From a bacterium (GTDB lineage: Bacteria; Auribacterota; UBA3054; JAPLST01), in assembly GCA_026417575.1 (NCBI GenBank), contig JAOACZ010000025.1, forward strand, positions 1 through 40,674: a DNA stretch of 40,674 nucleotides, written 5' to 3'. The translations under genes and the position numbers were made by a program. The notes below the pieces were generated by a model. It did not search any database. It was not told the origin of the DNA and saw only the letters and a program-made list of their open reading frames with translations. Positions 1 through 7,867 of the stretch are shown in pieces; within the stretch, counting starts at the first letter, position 1; the number at the start of each line of letters is the position of its first letter.

Positions 1-704
1 ATAAAGAAAAAGAAGGTGCCATTTATCCCAACCCCCAGTCATGGGCGGTTATCAGCGGCGCTGCCCCCCCCGAACAAGCCACAATGGCCATGCAATCTGT
101 ACAGCAGAGGTTGGCAACACCCTATGGGCTGATGCTTTGCGCGCCGCCCTACCGGACTACCCCACATCATGTGGTTCGCGCGGTCTTATTCAACGAAGGT
201 ACCAAAGAAAACGCCGGTATTTTCTCGCAAACCCAACCCTGGGCCGTGATGGCCGAGTGTATGCTGGGCAATCCTGAACGGGCGTATCGCTACTATCGCG
301 CGTTCATGCCCGCCGCTTATAACGACCGGGCCGAGCTTCGCCAAATCGAACCCTATGTCCATTGCCAGTACACGCATAGCAAGTACAGCCCGCAGTACGG
401 CGTGTCCCGCACGCCGTGGCTGACAGGTACCGCTTCATGGGCCCATTACGTCGCGACGCATTACCTCCTCGGTATCCAACCGGACTACGATGGTTTGCGG
501 ATCCAGCCCTGCCTCCCGCGTGAATGGAAGGAAGTACGCGTGCGGCGCATGTTTCGCGGCAAACGCTTTGATATCACCCTGTTGCGTGGAAAGCGCGGAA
601 CAGGCGCCGCGTTGGTCATCCTAAACGGGCAGCAGTTAGACACCGCGCTCATTCCCTGCGCGCTGTGCGCCGAGCGCAACGACGTCACTGTCGTTACTGA
701 GTAA
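1..704 (+). CDS. GH94 glycoside phosphorylase, C-terminal part (5' end outside window)
   Basis: The reading frame is open from base 3 to the stop at 702-704, so the gene begins before the window and about 233 residues are visible. The visible part matches the C-terminal half of the (alpha/alpha)6 barrel and the end cap of GH94 (glycosyltransferase 36-like) phosphorylases. Recognisable family segments are the NPQSWAVISG stretch near the window start, NEGTKENAGIFSQTQPWAVM, TPWLTGTASWAHY, the LLGIQPDYDGLRIQPCLP block and FRGKRFDITL. GH94 enzymes phosphorolyse beta-glucosides (cellobiose, cellodextrins, chitobiose, beta-1,2-glucan) to glucose-1-phosphate plus a shortened sugar, usually in the cytoplasm. 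The catalytic Asp region lies upstream of the window. The next gene is a second GH94 on the same strand 89 bp downstream, so the two are probably one locus. Substrate cannot be assigned from this part. Confidence 0.88.
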   Translation, partial: KEKEGAIYPNPQSWAVISGAAPPEQATMAMQSVQQRLATPYGLMLCAPPYRTTPHHVVRAVLFNEGTKENAGIFSQTQPWAVMAECMLGNPERAYRYYRAFMPAAYNDRAELRQIEPYVHCQYTHSKYSPQYGVSRTPWLTGTASWAHYVATHYLLGIQPDYDGLRIQPCLPREWKEVRVRRMFRGKRFDITLLRGKRGTGAALVILNGQQLDTALIPCALCAERNDVTVVTE

Positions 705-793
705 TCAGAGAAAGGAACCGCGCGTGTCCGGAACTGCGCACACAGGTGAGTTTCTCATACCGCCGTAGTTAACATTTATACCAGTCACCCAGA

Positions 794-3079
794 ATGAAGT
801 CAACGATTGAACAGTACGGGTATTTTGATGAGGCGCAACACTGCTTTGTCCTGGTGAATGAGCCACCTCGCAAATGGCGTAACATTCATTACAACACGAT
901 CGGTGAGCACGAGGTGTACGCGGAAACGAGCAATCTGGGCGACGGCCCCGTGCGGGTCCGCGATGCACGAGGCATTACGTGTGAGTTAGTCAGTTGGGAC
1001 GCGAAGTACGTGTATATTCGCGACGATGACGATGGGATCGCCTTTTGCCCCTGGGGAGCTCCAGCACCGCAAGCAGTCGCGCAGCGCTGCTGCCGCTTCT
1101 ACCCTGCCAAAACCGAAATTAGCAGTGTCTGCGATGATCTGCGCGTAACGCAGCGCGTCTTCGTACCACGCTCCTACGTGATGGAGGTGTGGACGGTGAC
1201 GGTCGAGAATTTGCGCGACACGCCGCGCAACGTTTCGGTGTTCGCCTACGCCCTGTTCCAGCTTACTGGCTGCGATGCCGAGGGGCGTTTCGTAGGCAAG
1301 GAAAACTTTGCCGAAGTCCTCCCTGAAATCGGGGGCACGTTCATCACCAACCGCAACGTGGACGCGCCCTCGCCACGCTTCAAAGGCTATCTGGTCGCAC
1401 TTCAGCACTTTTTTGCAGCGAATGGGTACCGCGACCAGTTTACGCGCAGCGAGTATTCGCTCGGCACACCGCGATTGTTATGGGGCTGGAACTGCGATAA
1501 CCAGCCTGGCTACGGTCCTGATTGCGCAGGTGTCGTCCAAGCAAAGCTGACCATCCCTGCGCGCGCGACCGGGCGCGTGGATTTTCTCTTGGGCCAAGCA
1601 GAGTCTCCCGAGGAAGTACAACGGCTCCGCTCCGAGCTCACACCCGCACGCATCGATGCACTGTGCGACGAACAAATGGCTATTGAAACCAAACGCGCAC
1701 AGGCGTTTCGGATCGTCGTGGGGAATCCTCAGTACGAAGGGTTGATCAATATCTTCGTAAAAAAGCAAATGTACTCCTACCTGATCAACAAGAGTGGATT
1801 CCGCGATAATCTGCAAACAGACTGCGGGCTAGCCATGGCCGACTATCCGGCTGCGGAAGCAAATCTGTTGCGCGCGCTTGCCTCGCAATATCCGAATGGC
1901 AGCGTTCCACACAGCTTTCGCCCGCTCAATCGACTGCAGTATTCTGACAAGCCTGCCTGGATCTTGATGGCCGTCCCGTGGCTGATCAAAGAAAGCGGGC
2001 GAATCGAGTTGCTCGACGAACGCGTCCCCTACTTCGAAAGCAACGAGGTCGGTACCGTGTGGGACCACATGCTGCGCGCCATGCGCTATTTAGCGAACGA
2101 TACAGGTCGCCATGGGTTGTGTAGGCAACATTACGCTGACTGGAATGACGGCTTGGAGGCGACGAAAGAAGCCGGCGAACGGGAGAGTGTCATGGTCACG
2201 CAACAGCTGTGTCACGGGGTTCTCGAGGTTGCTGAGCTGGCGCAGCGCCGCGGCGACCGCGCGGTGGAAGAGGAAGCCCTGGCAATTCACCAACAGTTCT
2301 ACGAGCGCCTGAATGAAGTGGCGTGGGACGGTCGCTGGTATGTTCGCACGATTTGTGAAGATGGGTACAAAATCGGCTCATCACGCAACAAAGAGGGCAA
2401 AATTTTTCTTAACACACAAAGTTGGGCAATTCTCTCGCGGACAGCGCCGCCTGATCGAGCTGCTCTGTGCATGGCTGCTGTTGATGAGTTGATTCGCTGT
2501 GACCTCGGCTACCGCATTTGCGTCCCGGGCTTTTCAGCCTACGATCCGCGCGTCGGGCGCATGTCCAATTCGATGCCCGGCCACGTGGAGAACGGTGGTT
2601 GCTATAACCACGCTGCGGGCTTCAAAGGCGTGGCAGATTGCATGCTCGGCCGCGCAGAAGAAGCCTGGGAGACGTTTGTCAAAGTGGCACCCGATAATCC
2701 ACTCAACCCAGTGAGCCATTCGGGAGCAGAGCCGTTCTCCTTCGTGAATTCGTACTCGATGTGTAAGTATATTTACGGCCAGGCAGGCTATCCTTGGCGG
2801 ACGGGCACCGCGGCATGGATGACCATGGTGCTAATTGAGTGGATTTTGGGTGCGCGACGTAGCTACGATGGGTTGCTCATTGATCCCTGCCTCACCAAGA
2901 CAATTCCACGTGCGCGGGTGGAGCGCACATTTCGCGGCGCACGCTTTCTGATCGAGCTTGACAACACGGCGGGGCGTTGTCGCGGTGCACGCTCAATTGT
3001 GTTGAACGGTAAACCCGTGAGCGGCTCTGTTCTCCCAGATCTCCGTACCGGCGTACACACGGTGCAGGTCGTTATCTAG
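794..3079 (+). CDS. GH94 family glycoside phosphorylase (cellobiose/chitobiose phosphorylase-like)
   Basis: This 761-residue protein has the normal full length for a single-module GH94 enzyme. The N-terminal beta-sandwich covers roughly residues 1-280, with YAETSNLGDGPVRVRD-type sequence. The linker and helical barrel run from about 300 to 690, followed by a C-terminal cap. The motif HYADWNDGL at about residues 447-454 contains the conserved aspartates of the catalytic centre. PGHVENGGCYNHAAGF, PWRTGTAAWM and ILGARRSYDGLLIDPCL are also typical GH94 blocks. The enzyme should release glucose-1-phosphate (or an N-acetyl analogue) by inverting phosphorolysis. The ATG at 794 is the only good start because an in-frame stop lies 21 bp upstream, and there is no clear Shine-Dalgarno. 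It follows a paralogous GH94 gene and converges on the next gene. Substrate is unknown; its similarity in style to the upstream gene suggests two related sugars or one heteromeric or sequential pathway. Confidence 0.9.
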   Translation: MKSTIEQYGYFDEAQHCFVLVNEPPRKWRNIHYNTIGEHEVYAETSNLGDGPVRVRDARGITCELVSWDAKYVYIRDDDDGIAFCPWGAPAPQAVAQRCCRFYPAKTEISSVCDDLRVTQRVFVPRSYVMEVWTVTVENLRDTPRNVSVFAYALFQLTGCDAEGRFVGKENFAEVLPEIGGTFITNRNVDAPSPRFKGYLVALQHFFAANGYRDQFTRSEYSLGTPRLLWGWNCDNQPGYGPDCAGVVQAKLTIPARATGRVDFLLGQAESPEEVQRLRSELTPARIDALCDEQMAIETKRAQAFRIVVGNPQYEGLINIFVKKQMYSYLINKSGFRDNLQTDCGLAMADYPAAEANLLRALASQYPNGSVPHSFRPLNRLQYSDKPAWILMAVPWLIKESGRIELLDERVPYFESNEVGTVWDHMLRAMRYLANDTGRHGLCRQHYADWNDGLEATKEAGERESVMVTQQLCHGVLEVAELAQRRGDRAVEEEALAIHQQFYERLNEVAWDGRWYVRTICEDGYKIGSSRNKEGKIFLNTQSWAILSRTAPPDRAALCMAAVDELIRCDLGYRICVPGFSAYDPRVGRMSNSMPGHVENGGCYNHAAGFKGVADCMLGRAEEAWETFVKVAPDNPLNPVSHSGAEPFSFVNSYSMCKYIYGQAGYPWRTGTAAWMTMVLIEWILGARRSYDGLLIDPCLTKTIPRARVERTFRGARFLIELDNTAGRCRGARSIVLNGKPVSGSVLPDLRTGVHTVQVVI

Positions 3080-3180
3080 TCGCTCACGCGCGAGATTCGC
3101 GTACGCGGGTACCGAGCCATAACAATCTCCTACCCCCGGTAAGTTTTCGCCTCTCCCTACCGGTACGACACGTGAATGAG

Positions 3181-5034
3181 CTATTGACGCGGCGCAGCGA
3201 CGGTGCCGAAGGTGTTTGTGAGGCGTTCCAAGGTGGCCCGCGCCGCGTCAGCATCGGGCCCTTTCGGTACAAGCCTCAGGAAGCGCGTCAGCGCGTTCGT
3301 GGCGACCGGCTGTAAACGCGGGTCATCCGCGCATACTATTCCGAGGAGCAACCACGCGTCAGGATACTCGGGATACATCTGTGCGAGCCAGGAAAGTTGT
3401 CCGATCGCATCGCTTTGCAAGCCCATACATGCATAGATCAAACTCAGATTGTACCACGCGTCGCGATTAGTTCGATCATGCTGCAGTGCGATAAGGTACG
3501 CATTGGTCGCGGCAGTCAGTTCGCCCCGACTGGCGTAAATGTTCCCCAGCGTGACAAGCACATGGGGTAGCGCCGTCGTACTCATCGAAAGGGTATGTTG
3601 CACCACAGCCAGCGCTAAGTCCGTCTCATTGCGCCGCAAGAGCGCGTTAGCAAGATTGTTAGCCACACGTTGCTTCTGAGGCGCGCGGCGCCAGGCGTCG
3701 TACCACAATGAAACTTCACTTCGCCACACACAACTGCGTTGCCACGTCAGAACGATGAACATGGCTAGAATCGCACTACACACGCCGTGTGCCAACCAGC
3801 GCCAGCGGCGGCGCCTCGATGAAGCGAACAACGCCCCATACACTCCTCCACCCATCCAAATCACCCCCGCCAAAGCTGGATATGTGCGATACTCTAACAT
3901 CAGATCTGGGGTCGGCATAAACGAGGACTGTGGCAGCAGTGCCAATAAAAAGAAGCCATACCCCCACGCAAACATAGGCACGCGCCGGCGCCACACCCAC
4001 GCCAGCAGTCCCAGCCCCAAAAGCACCGCGCCCCACCCGATCACGGGCGCACGCCACAGCGTTGTCATCACCGGGACGTCATGGTCTACTGACAGACCTC
4101 GCGGCCATAGCGCAAGCGCTAAGTAACGGCCCACCACAGTGATCTGTGTAATCGCGTAGGTGATCCGCGTCAGGTCCGGCGTATGCGCGTGTAACGGTCC
4201 ACCCACGCTGCGCAAATTCACCCACACCGCGGGCATGTGCCAACGACTAAGATGCAAGAACAACACGACCGGTAACGCGCAGATCGCCAGCCCGACTATC
4301 ACCCACGCTACGCCCCGGCGCCAACTCCAGCGCCCTCGCTCCGGTGTCCGCAGGAGCCACAGAAGCCATAGCACAGCGAGCGGCGCACTGACAATCGTCT
4401 CCTTACAGCACAAACCTATGGTCAACCATGCTACGACGGCGAGCCAATGCCACTGCCGCCGCGCGGTCGGTAAACAACCCCTCACCGCGCTCAACAACAT
4501 CGCCATGTAGCATACCGCCATGCATAATGCCGCGCGTTGGGAGAGATAAATAACTGTTTGCGCCAGCATTGGGTGCAAGCCAAAGAGTAATGCACTCACT
4601 AACCCAACCGGTCGCGCAGAGAGACCTTGCAGACTGGCAACGCGCCGCCGCTGAAGCACGTAGACCATCCGCACTGTTAACCCATACACCAGCGAGCTAA
4701 CCGTAACGTGAAGCCCCCAGTTAACAAGGTGAAACCAGACAATACCCGCCGGACGCCATCCGCCCCACTGTAAACGCGGCAGATTCGCATTGGCCAACAG
4801 CGTCAAATACGGAATCCAACGGGTGGGATAGCGCTGGATCAGTACCCGTGGCGGCGTGAGGTAAAAGTACGGCGAGGCAAGATCGTTAAAATCATCAAAT
4901 TGAAACGGGCTGCGAAAACTCGGCCAGTACGCAGCAAGTGTTAACAACACGATCACGACCACCGCCGCGCACACATGATGCCGCCGGTGCCACTTCACCA
5001 GTACGTTGATCAAGCGCCGCGCTTCTCCCTTCAT
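3181..5034 (-). CDS. TMTC-like multi-pass membrane protein with C-terminal TPRs (GT-C glycosyltransferase-like)
   Basis: This is a 617-residue polytopic membrane protein. A first hydrophobic segment (about 20-37) is followed by FQFDDFNDL with the Asp pair D47-D48, which matches the first-loop acidic motif of GT-C type mannosyltransferases of the PMT/TMTC type. About ten further hydrophobic segments run to about residue 430. The last 150 residues are soluble and repeat-like (for example NLANALLRRNETDLALAVVQ and NAYLIALQHDRTNRDAWYNL), consistent with three or four TPRs. Bacterial homologues of this architecture are usually annotated only as tetratricopeptide repeat proteins; a role in periplasmic protein or glycan glycosylation is inference. 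Its ATG overlaps the cobA stop (ATGA at 5031-5034), so it is translationally coupled to cobA. No functional link between the two is obvious. Confidence 0.75.
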   Translation of the reverse strand: MKGEARRLINVLVKWHRRHHVCAAVVVIVLLTLAAYWPSFRSPFQFDDFNDLASPYFYLTPPRVLIQRYPTRWIPYLTLLANANLPRLQWGGWRPAGIVWFHLVNWGLHVTVSSLVYGLTVRMVYVLQRRRVASLQGLSARPVGLVSALLFGLHPMLAQTVIYLSQRAALCMAVCYMAMLLSAVRGCLPTARRQWHWLAVVAWLTIGLCCKETIVSAPLAVLWLLWLLRTPERGRWSWRRGVAWVIVGLAICALPVVLFLHLSRWHMPAVWVNLRSVGGPLHAHTPDLTRITYAITQITVVGRYLALALWPRGLSVDHDVPVMTTLWRAPVIGWGAVLLGLGLLAWVWRRRVPMFAWGYGFFLLALLPQSSFMPTPDLMLEYRTYPALAGVIWMGGGVYGALFASSRRRRWRWLAHGVCSAILAMFIVLTWQRSCVWRSEVSLWYDAWRRAPQKQRVANNLANALLRRNETDLALAVVQHTLSMSTTALPHVLVTLGNIYASRGELTAATNAYLIALQHDRTNRDAWYNLSLIYACMGLQSDAIGQLSWLAQMYPEYPDAWLLLGIVCADDPRLQPVATNALTRFLRLVPKGPDADAARATLERLTNTFGTVAAPRQ

Positions 5035-5816
5035 GCCTCTGCGGGCGGCTTCTCAAACCACCGTAGTTCCTCATGCAAGCCCACCACATCGCCGATAATG
5101 ATGATTGCTGGCATCCGGATTGCCAATTCATTCTCCTCGACCCGCCGCGCAATCTCTCCTAATGTCGCAGCGATCGTGTGTTGTTGCGGCGTCGTGCCAC
5201 AACACACTATCGCCGTCGGCGTGCGCGGATCACGCCCATGTTCGATCATCTTTTGCACGATCATCCGTAGATTATCCAAGCCCATGAAAACTACTAACGT
5301 GGAAACCCCAGTGGCTACCTTGGCCCAGTCAACGTCAGTGTACTTTTTGTTTAAATCCGTATGACCAGTAGCAAACGCTACCGTGGACGAGTAGCCACGA
5401 TAGGTGAGCGGAATTCCAGCGTACGCTGCTGCGGCGATCGCAGACGTAATGCCAGGGATGACATAAAACGGGATCTGATGGCGCGCCGCCGCACGCGCAG
5501 TTTCCGCACCCAGTCCAAATATGAATGGATCTCCCTCCTGCACCAGCCCAACTGTATGACCAGCCTGTGCCGCCGCGATAATCCGTGCATTAACCTCCTC
5601 CATCAAAGCAGGATTGTCCGTTAGTGTTTCCTCAAGACGCACGCGTTCGGCATCCGGCCGACAGTGATCAATGATGTACTGCGCTACCGTGGCATCATAG
5701 AACACTATGCTGCATTTGCGCAGCGCCTTAAACCCCTTGATCGTGATCAACTCTGGATCACCAGGGCCAGCGCCAATGATGTACACGCAGCCACTGCAAG
5801 GTGGAGAAGTCGTCAT
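5031..5816 (-). CDS. cobA: Uroporphyrinogen-III C-methyltransferase (SUMT)
   Basis: The 261-residue protein is a stand-alone SUMT that converts uroporphyrinogen III to precorrin-2 with two SAM molecules, the branch point to sirohaem and cobalamin. Visible family motifs are the N-terminal VYIIGAGPGDPELIT loop (about 11-25), EGDPFIFGLGAE, IPGITSAIAAAAYAGIPLTYRG, the VFMGLDNL segment, GTTPQQHTIAATL and a C-terminal PAIIIIGDVVGLHEEL strand. Length fits the single-domain CobA form, with no CysG oxidase or HemD fusion. A GGGAGGGG Shine-Dalgarno sits about 6 nt before the ATG. It is the first gene of a two-gene minus-strand unit with the TPR membrane protein and has an extended -10 promoter about 60 bp upstream. 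No other tetrapyrrole genes are nearby, so whether it serves sirohaem or B12 cannot be told. Confidence 0.92.
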   Translation of the reverse strand: MTTSPPCSGCVYIIGAGPGDPELITIKGFKALRKCSIVFYDATVAQYIIDHCRPDAERVRLEETLTDNPALMEEVNARIIAAAQAGHTVGLVQEGDPFIFGLGAETARAAARHQIPFYVIPGITSAIAAAAYAGIPLTYRGYSSTVAFATGHTDLNKKYTDVDWAKVATGVSTLVVFMGLDNLRMIVQKMIEHGRDPRTPTAIVCCGTTPQQHTIAATLGEIARRVEENELAIRMPAIIIIGDVVGLHEELRWFEKPPAEA

Positions 5817-5874
5817 GCGTGCCCCTCCCAGAGCTTAAAGGAAACTACCGTATAACTGCCGGAGGTCACAGCAA

Positions 5875-5883
5875 ATTATAGCA
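5875..5883 (-). promoter_or_regulatory. Extended -10 promoter for cobA
   Basis: On the minus strand the sequence reads TGC TATAAT, a consensus -10 with the TGn extension. The -35 position is occupied only by a weak TTTTCC at a 17-nt spacing. It lies about 60 bp before the cobA start codon. No cobalamin riboswitch sequence is visible in the leader. Confidence 0.55.
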
Positions 5884-6085
5884 TAATCCCAAGCTAAGGA
5901 AAAACACGTACACCGCGTGCCGCGCGGTTTCGTTAGCCACTTACCCCCAAACGTCGTGATCGCACCACGTGCCCGATCGTCTGGAGCAGCAGCGCACCGC
6001 CATACACTCGTTGCTCTGCCCCACCTTTCCCCATCCCGCACGCGCATGCCACAATGCGGCGTACGATCCACTCTATCTCCTGCGC

Positions 6086-6114
6086 TTGCCTTCTCCTGCA
6101 CAATTTGCTACACT
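6086..6114 (+). promoter_or_regulatory. Possible sigma-70 promoter for the aldolase-yggS-murA cluster
   Basis: TTGCCT, 17 nt, TACACT: four of six matches in each hexamer with ideal spacing, placed 37 nt before the chosen aldolase start. It is the only good candidate in the 335-bp gap between the divergent cobA and aldolase genes. Confidence 0.4.
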
Positions 6115-6151
6115 CATCCTGGCTAGTCACCTGGTCACCAGAAACATTTGC

Positions 6152-7159
6152 ATGTCCAAAACGACCGACCAGAAACCGCGCGAGAGCGGTCCCGCTGCCA
6201 AATGGGTGGGCTATCGCCCAGAAATTCGTGTCTTGGATTGTACCATCCGTGACGGCGGTTTGATGAACGATCACCGTTTCTCCCTTGACCTCGTGCGCGC
6301 GGTCTACCAGACATGTTGCGAAGCCGGTATAGACTACATGGAGGTAGGGTACAAAGCCTCCCGCCACATCTACGCACCCGACGAATACGGCAACTGGAAA
6401 TTCAGCAGCGAAGATGACATTCGCCGCGTTGTCGGCGAGAAACAAGGTGCGGTGAAAATCTCCGTCATGGCCGACGTGGATCGTACCGACTACCATGAGG
6501 ACATCCCGCCCCGCGAGAAAAGTGTCGTTGACATGGTTCGCGTGGCCTGTTACATCCATCAGATCCCCACTGCTTTGGACATGATCAAAGATGCCCACGA
6601 CAAGGGCTACGAAACTACCGTCAACTTAATGGCCGTCTCCGTTGTGCGCGAGCGCGAGCTCGACGAAGCCTTGGAGCTCTTCGCTGACTCCGAAGCCAAT
6701 GTCCTCTACCTTGTCGACAGCTTCGGTGCACTTTACAGTGAGCAAATCCACTACCTCGTGGGCAAGTACCTCCGTTACGCCCGCCAAAGCGACAAACAAG
6801 TCGGTATTCACGCCCACAACAACTTGGAACTGGCTTTCGCCAACACAGTCGAGGCTATCATTAAAGGCGCGAACATGCTTGACGCCAGCTTGGCCGGCCT
6901 TGGCCGCGGCGCCGGTAACTGCCGCATGGAGCTCCTCCTTGGCTTCCTCCACAATCCTAAATACAAACTGCGCCCGGTCCTCAAGTGCATCCAGGAACAC
7001 ATTGAACCGCTGCGCAAAGACTTGTTGTGGGGCTTTGACCACACTTACATGCTCACCGGCTTCCGCAATCTGCACCCGCGTGCGGCCATCAAGCATAATG
7101 CCTCACCTGAGGCCGTCGATAAGGTCAAGTTCTTTGACGAGCTGGTGGATGAACAGTAA
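6152..7159 (+). CDS. DRE-TIM metallolyase superfamily aldolase (HMG-CoA lyase / 4-hydroxy-2-oxovalerate aldolase-like)
   Basis: The protein has 335 residues from the ATG at 6152. The frame is open further upstream, but the added residues are low-complexity and the conserved domain starts just after this Met. RVLDCTIRDGGLMND (about 27-40) carries the Arg-Asp pair of the DRE-TIM barrel. GIHAHNNLELAF (H220-x-H222) is the divalent-metal site, and LAGLGRGAGNCRMELL is the family glycine-rich loop. These enzymes cleave or form C-C bonds next to a 2-oxo acid using Mg2+ or Mn2+. The C-terminal third differs from HMG-CoA lyase and from isopropylmalate and homocitrate synthases, and resembles the generic 'aldolase catalytic domain' group sometimes found in polysaccharide loci. 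The substrate is unknown. It is followed after 17 bp by yggS, so it heads a likely operon. Confidence 0.78.
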   Translation: MSKTTDQKPRESGPAAKWVGYRPEIRVLDCTIRDGGLMNDHRFSLDLVRAVYQTCCEAGIDYMEVGYKASRHIYAPDEYGNWKFSSEDDIRRVVGEKQGAVKISVMADVDRTDYHEDIPPREKSVVDMVRVACYIHQIPTALDMIKDAHDKGYETTVNLMAVSVVRERELDEALELFADSEANVLYLVDSFGALYSEQIHYLVGKYLRYARQSDKQVGIHAHNNLELAFANTVEAIIKGANMLDASLAGLGRGAGNCRMELLLGFLHNPKYKLRPVLKCIQEHIEPLRKDLLWGFDHTYMLTGFRNLHPRAAIKHNASPEAVDKVKFFDELVDEQ

Positions 7160-7176
7160 GCGCCGGAGCACGTGCC

Positions 7177-7857
7177 ATGAACATCGCCGAGCGCTGGCGT
7201 GCCCTTGAAGAGGACGTGGCCCGCTTCGCGCGCGGCCCGGTGACCATCGTGGCCGTCACGAAGCAGCGCCCGCTGGCAGATATCCGTGAAGTCCTCGCCG
7301 CCGGCGCCCGTGTCCTCGGCGAAAATCGTGTTGAAGAAGCCCGCGCCAAATTCACCGAATGGGATCCACGCCGCGACCTACCCAACCTTCAACTCCACAT
7401 GATCGGCCACGTCCAGTCCCGTAAAGCCCGCGACGTGGTCGTTCTGTTCGACTGTGTTCAATCTGTGGATTCACGCCACCTTGCAGAAGAACTCCACCGC
7501 CGCTGCACTGCCGCCCAGCGCTCCCTCGACATCCTGGTCGAAGTGAACATGAGTGGCGAAACGCAAAAATACGGTGTCGCTCCCAGCGAGGTCCGCTCAC
7601 TCGTCGCCACCTGCAATGCTTTGCCCTCCCTCCGCCTCCGCGGCCTCATGACCATGGCGCCCTTCACCTCCGATGAAACGATCCTGCGTCGTGTCTTCAG
7701 TGGCTTGCGCCTGTTACGTGACGCTCTCGCCAGCGAAGGTCTCCTCCCCCCCAACGCGGAACTCTCTATGGGCATGTCGAATGACTACCGTATCGCCCTC
7801 GAAGAGGGCAGTACTATGATCCGCATTGGCACTGCCCTCTTCTGCCCACCTGCTTGA
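7177..7857 (+). CDS. yggS: YggS/PLPBP family pyridoxal-phosphate homeostasis protein
   Basis: This 226-residue single-domain PLP-binding barrel has the usual length for the family. The Schiff-base lysine is K29 in TIVAVTKQRP. Further family signatures are GENRVEEARAK, LHMIGHVQSRKA, VEVNMSGETQKYG, LRGLMTMAP and the C-terminal phosphate-binding stretch LSMGMSNDYRIALEEGSTMIRIGT. Members have no proven enzymatic activity; they buffer PLP and affect amino-acid and keto-acid homeostasis. GGAG lies 8 nt before the ATG. The stop codon overlaps the Shine-Dalgarno of murA, so the two genes are tightly coupled. The usual proC or cell-division neighbours are absent. Confidence 0.94.
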   Translation: MNIAERWRALEEDVARFARGPVTIVAVTKQRPLADIREVLAAGARVLGENRVEEARAKFTEWDPRRDLPNLQLHMIGHVQSRKARDVVVLFDCVQSVDSRHLAEELHRRCTAAQRSLDILVEVNMSGETQKYGVAPSEVRSLVATCNALPSLRLRGLMTMAPFTSDETILRRVFSGLRLLRDALASEGLLPPNAELSMGMSNDYRIALEEGSTMIRIGTALFCPPA

Positions 7858-7867
7858 GGAGTTGCCT

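Noticed and set aside
3080-3180. Inverted repeats GTACCG/CGGTAC (3109-3166) and CCGGTA/TACCGG (3136-3163) between convergent genes as a bidirectional terminator
   Set aside because: Loops are long and no T-run follows on either strand, so a terminator call is not supported.
5817-5883. Possible cobalamin riboswitch before cobA
   Set aside because: The leader is only about 60 nt and has none of the conserved B12-box sequence.
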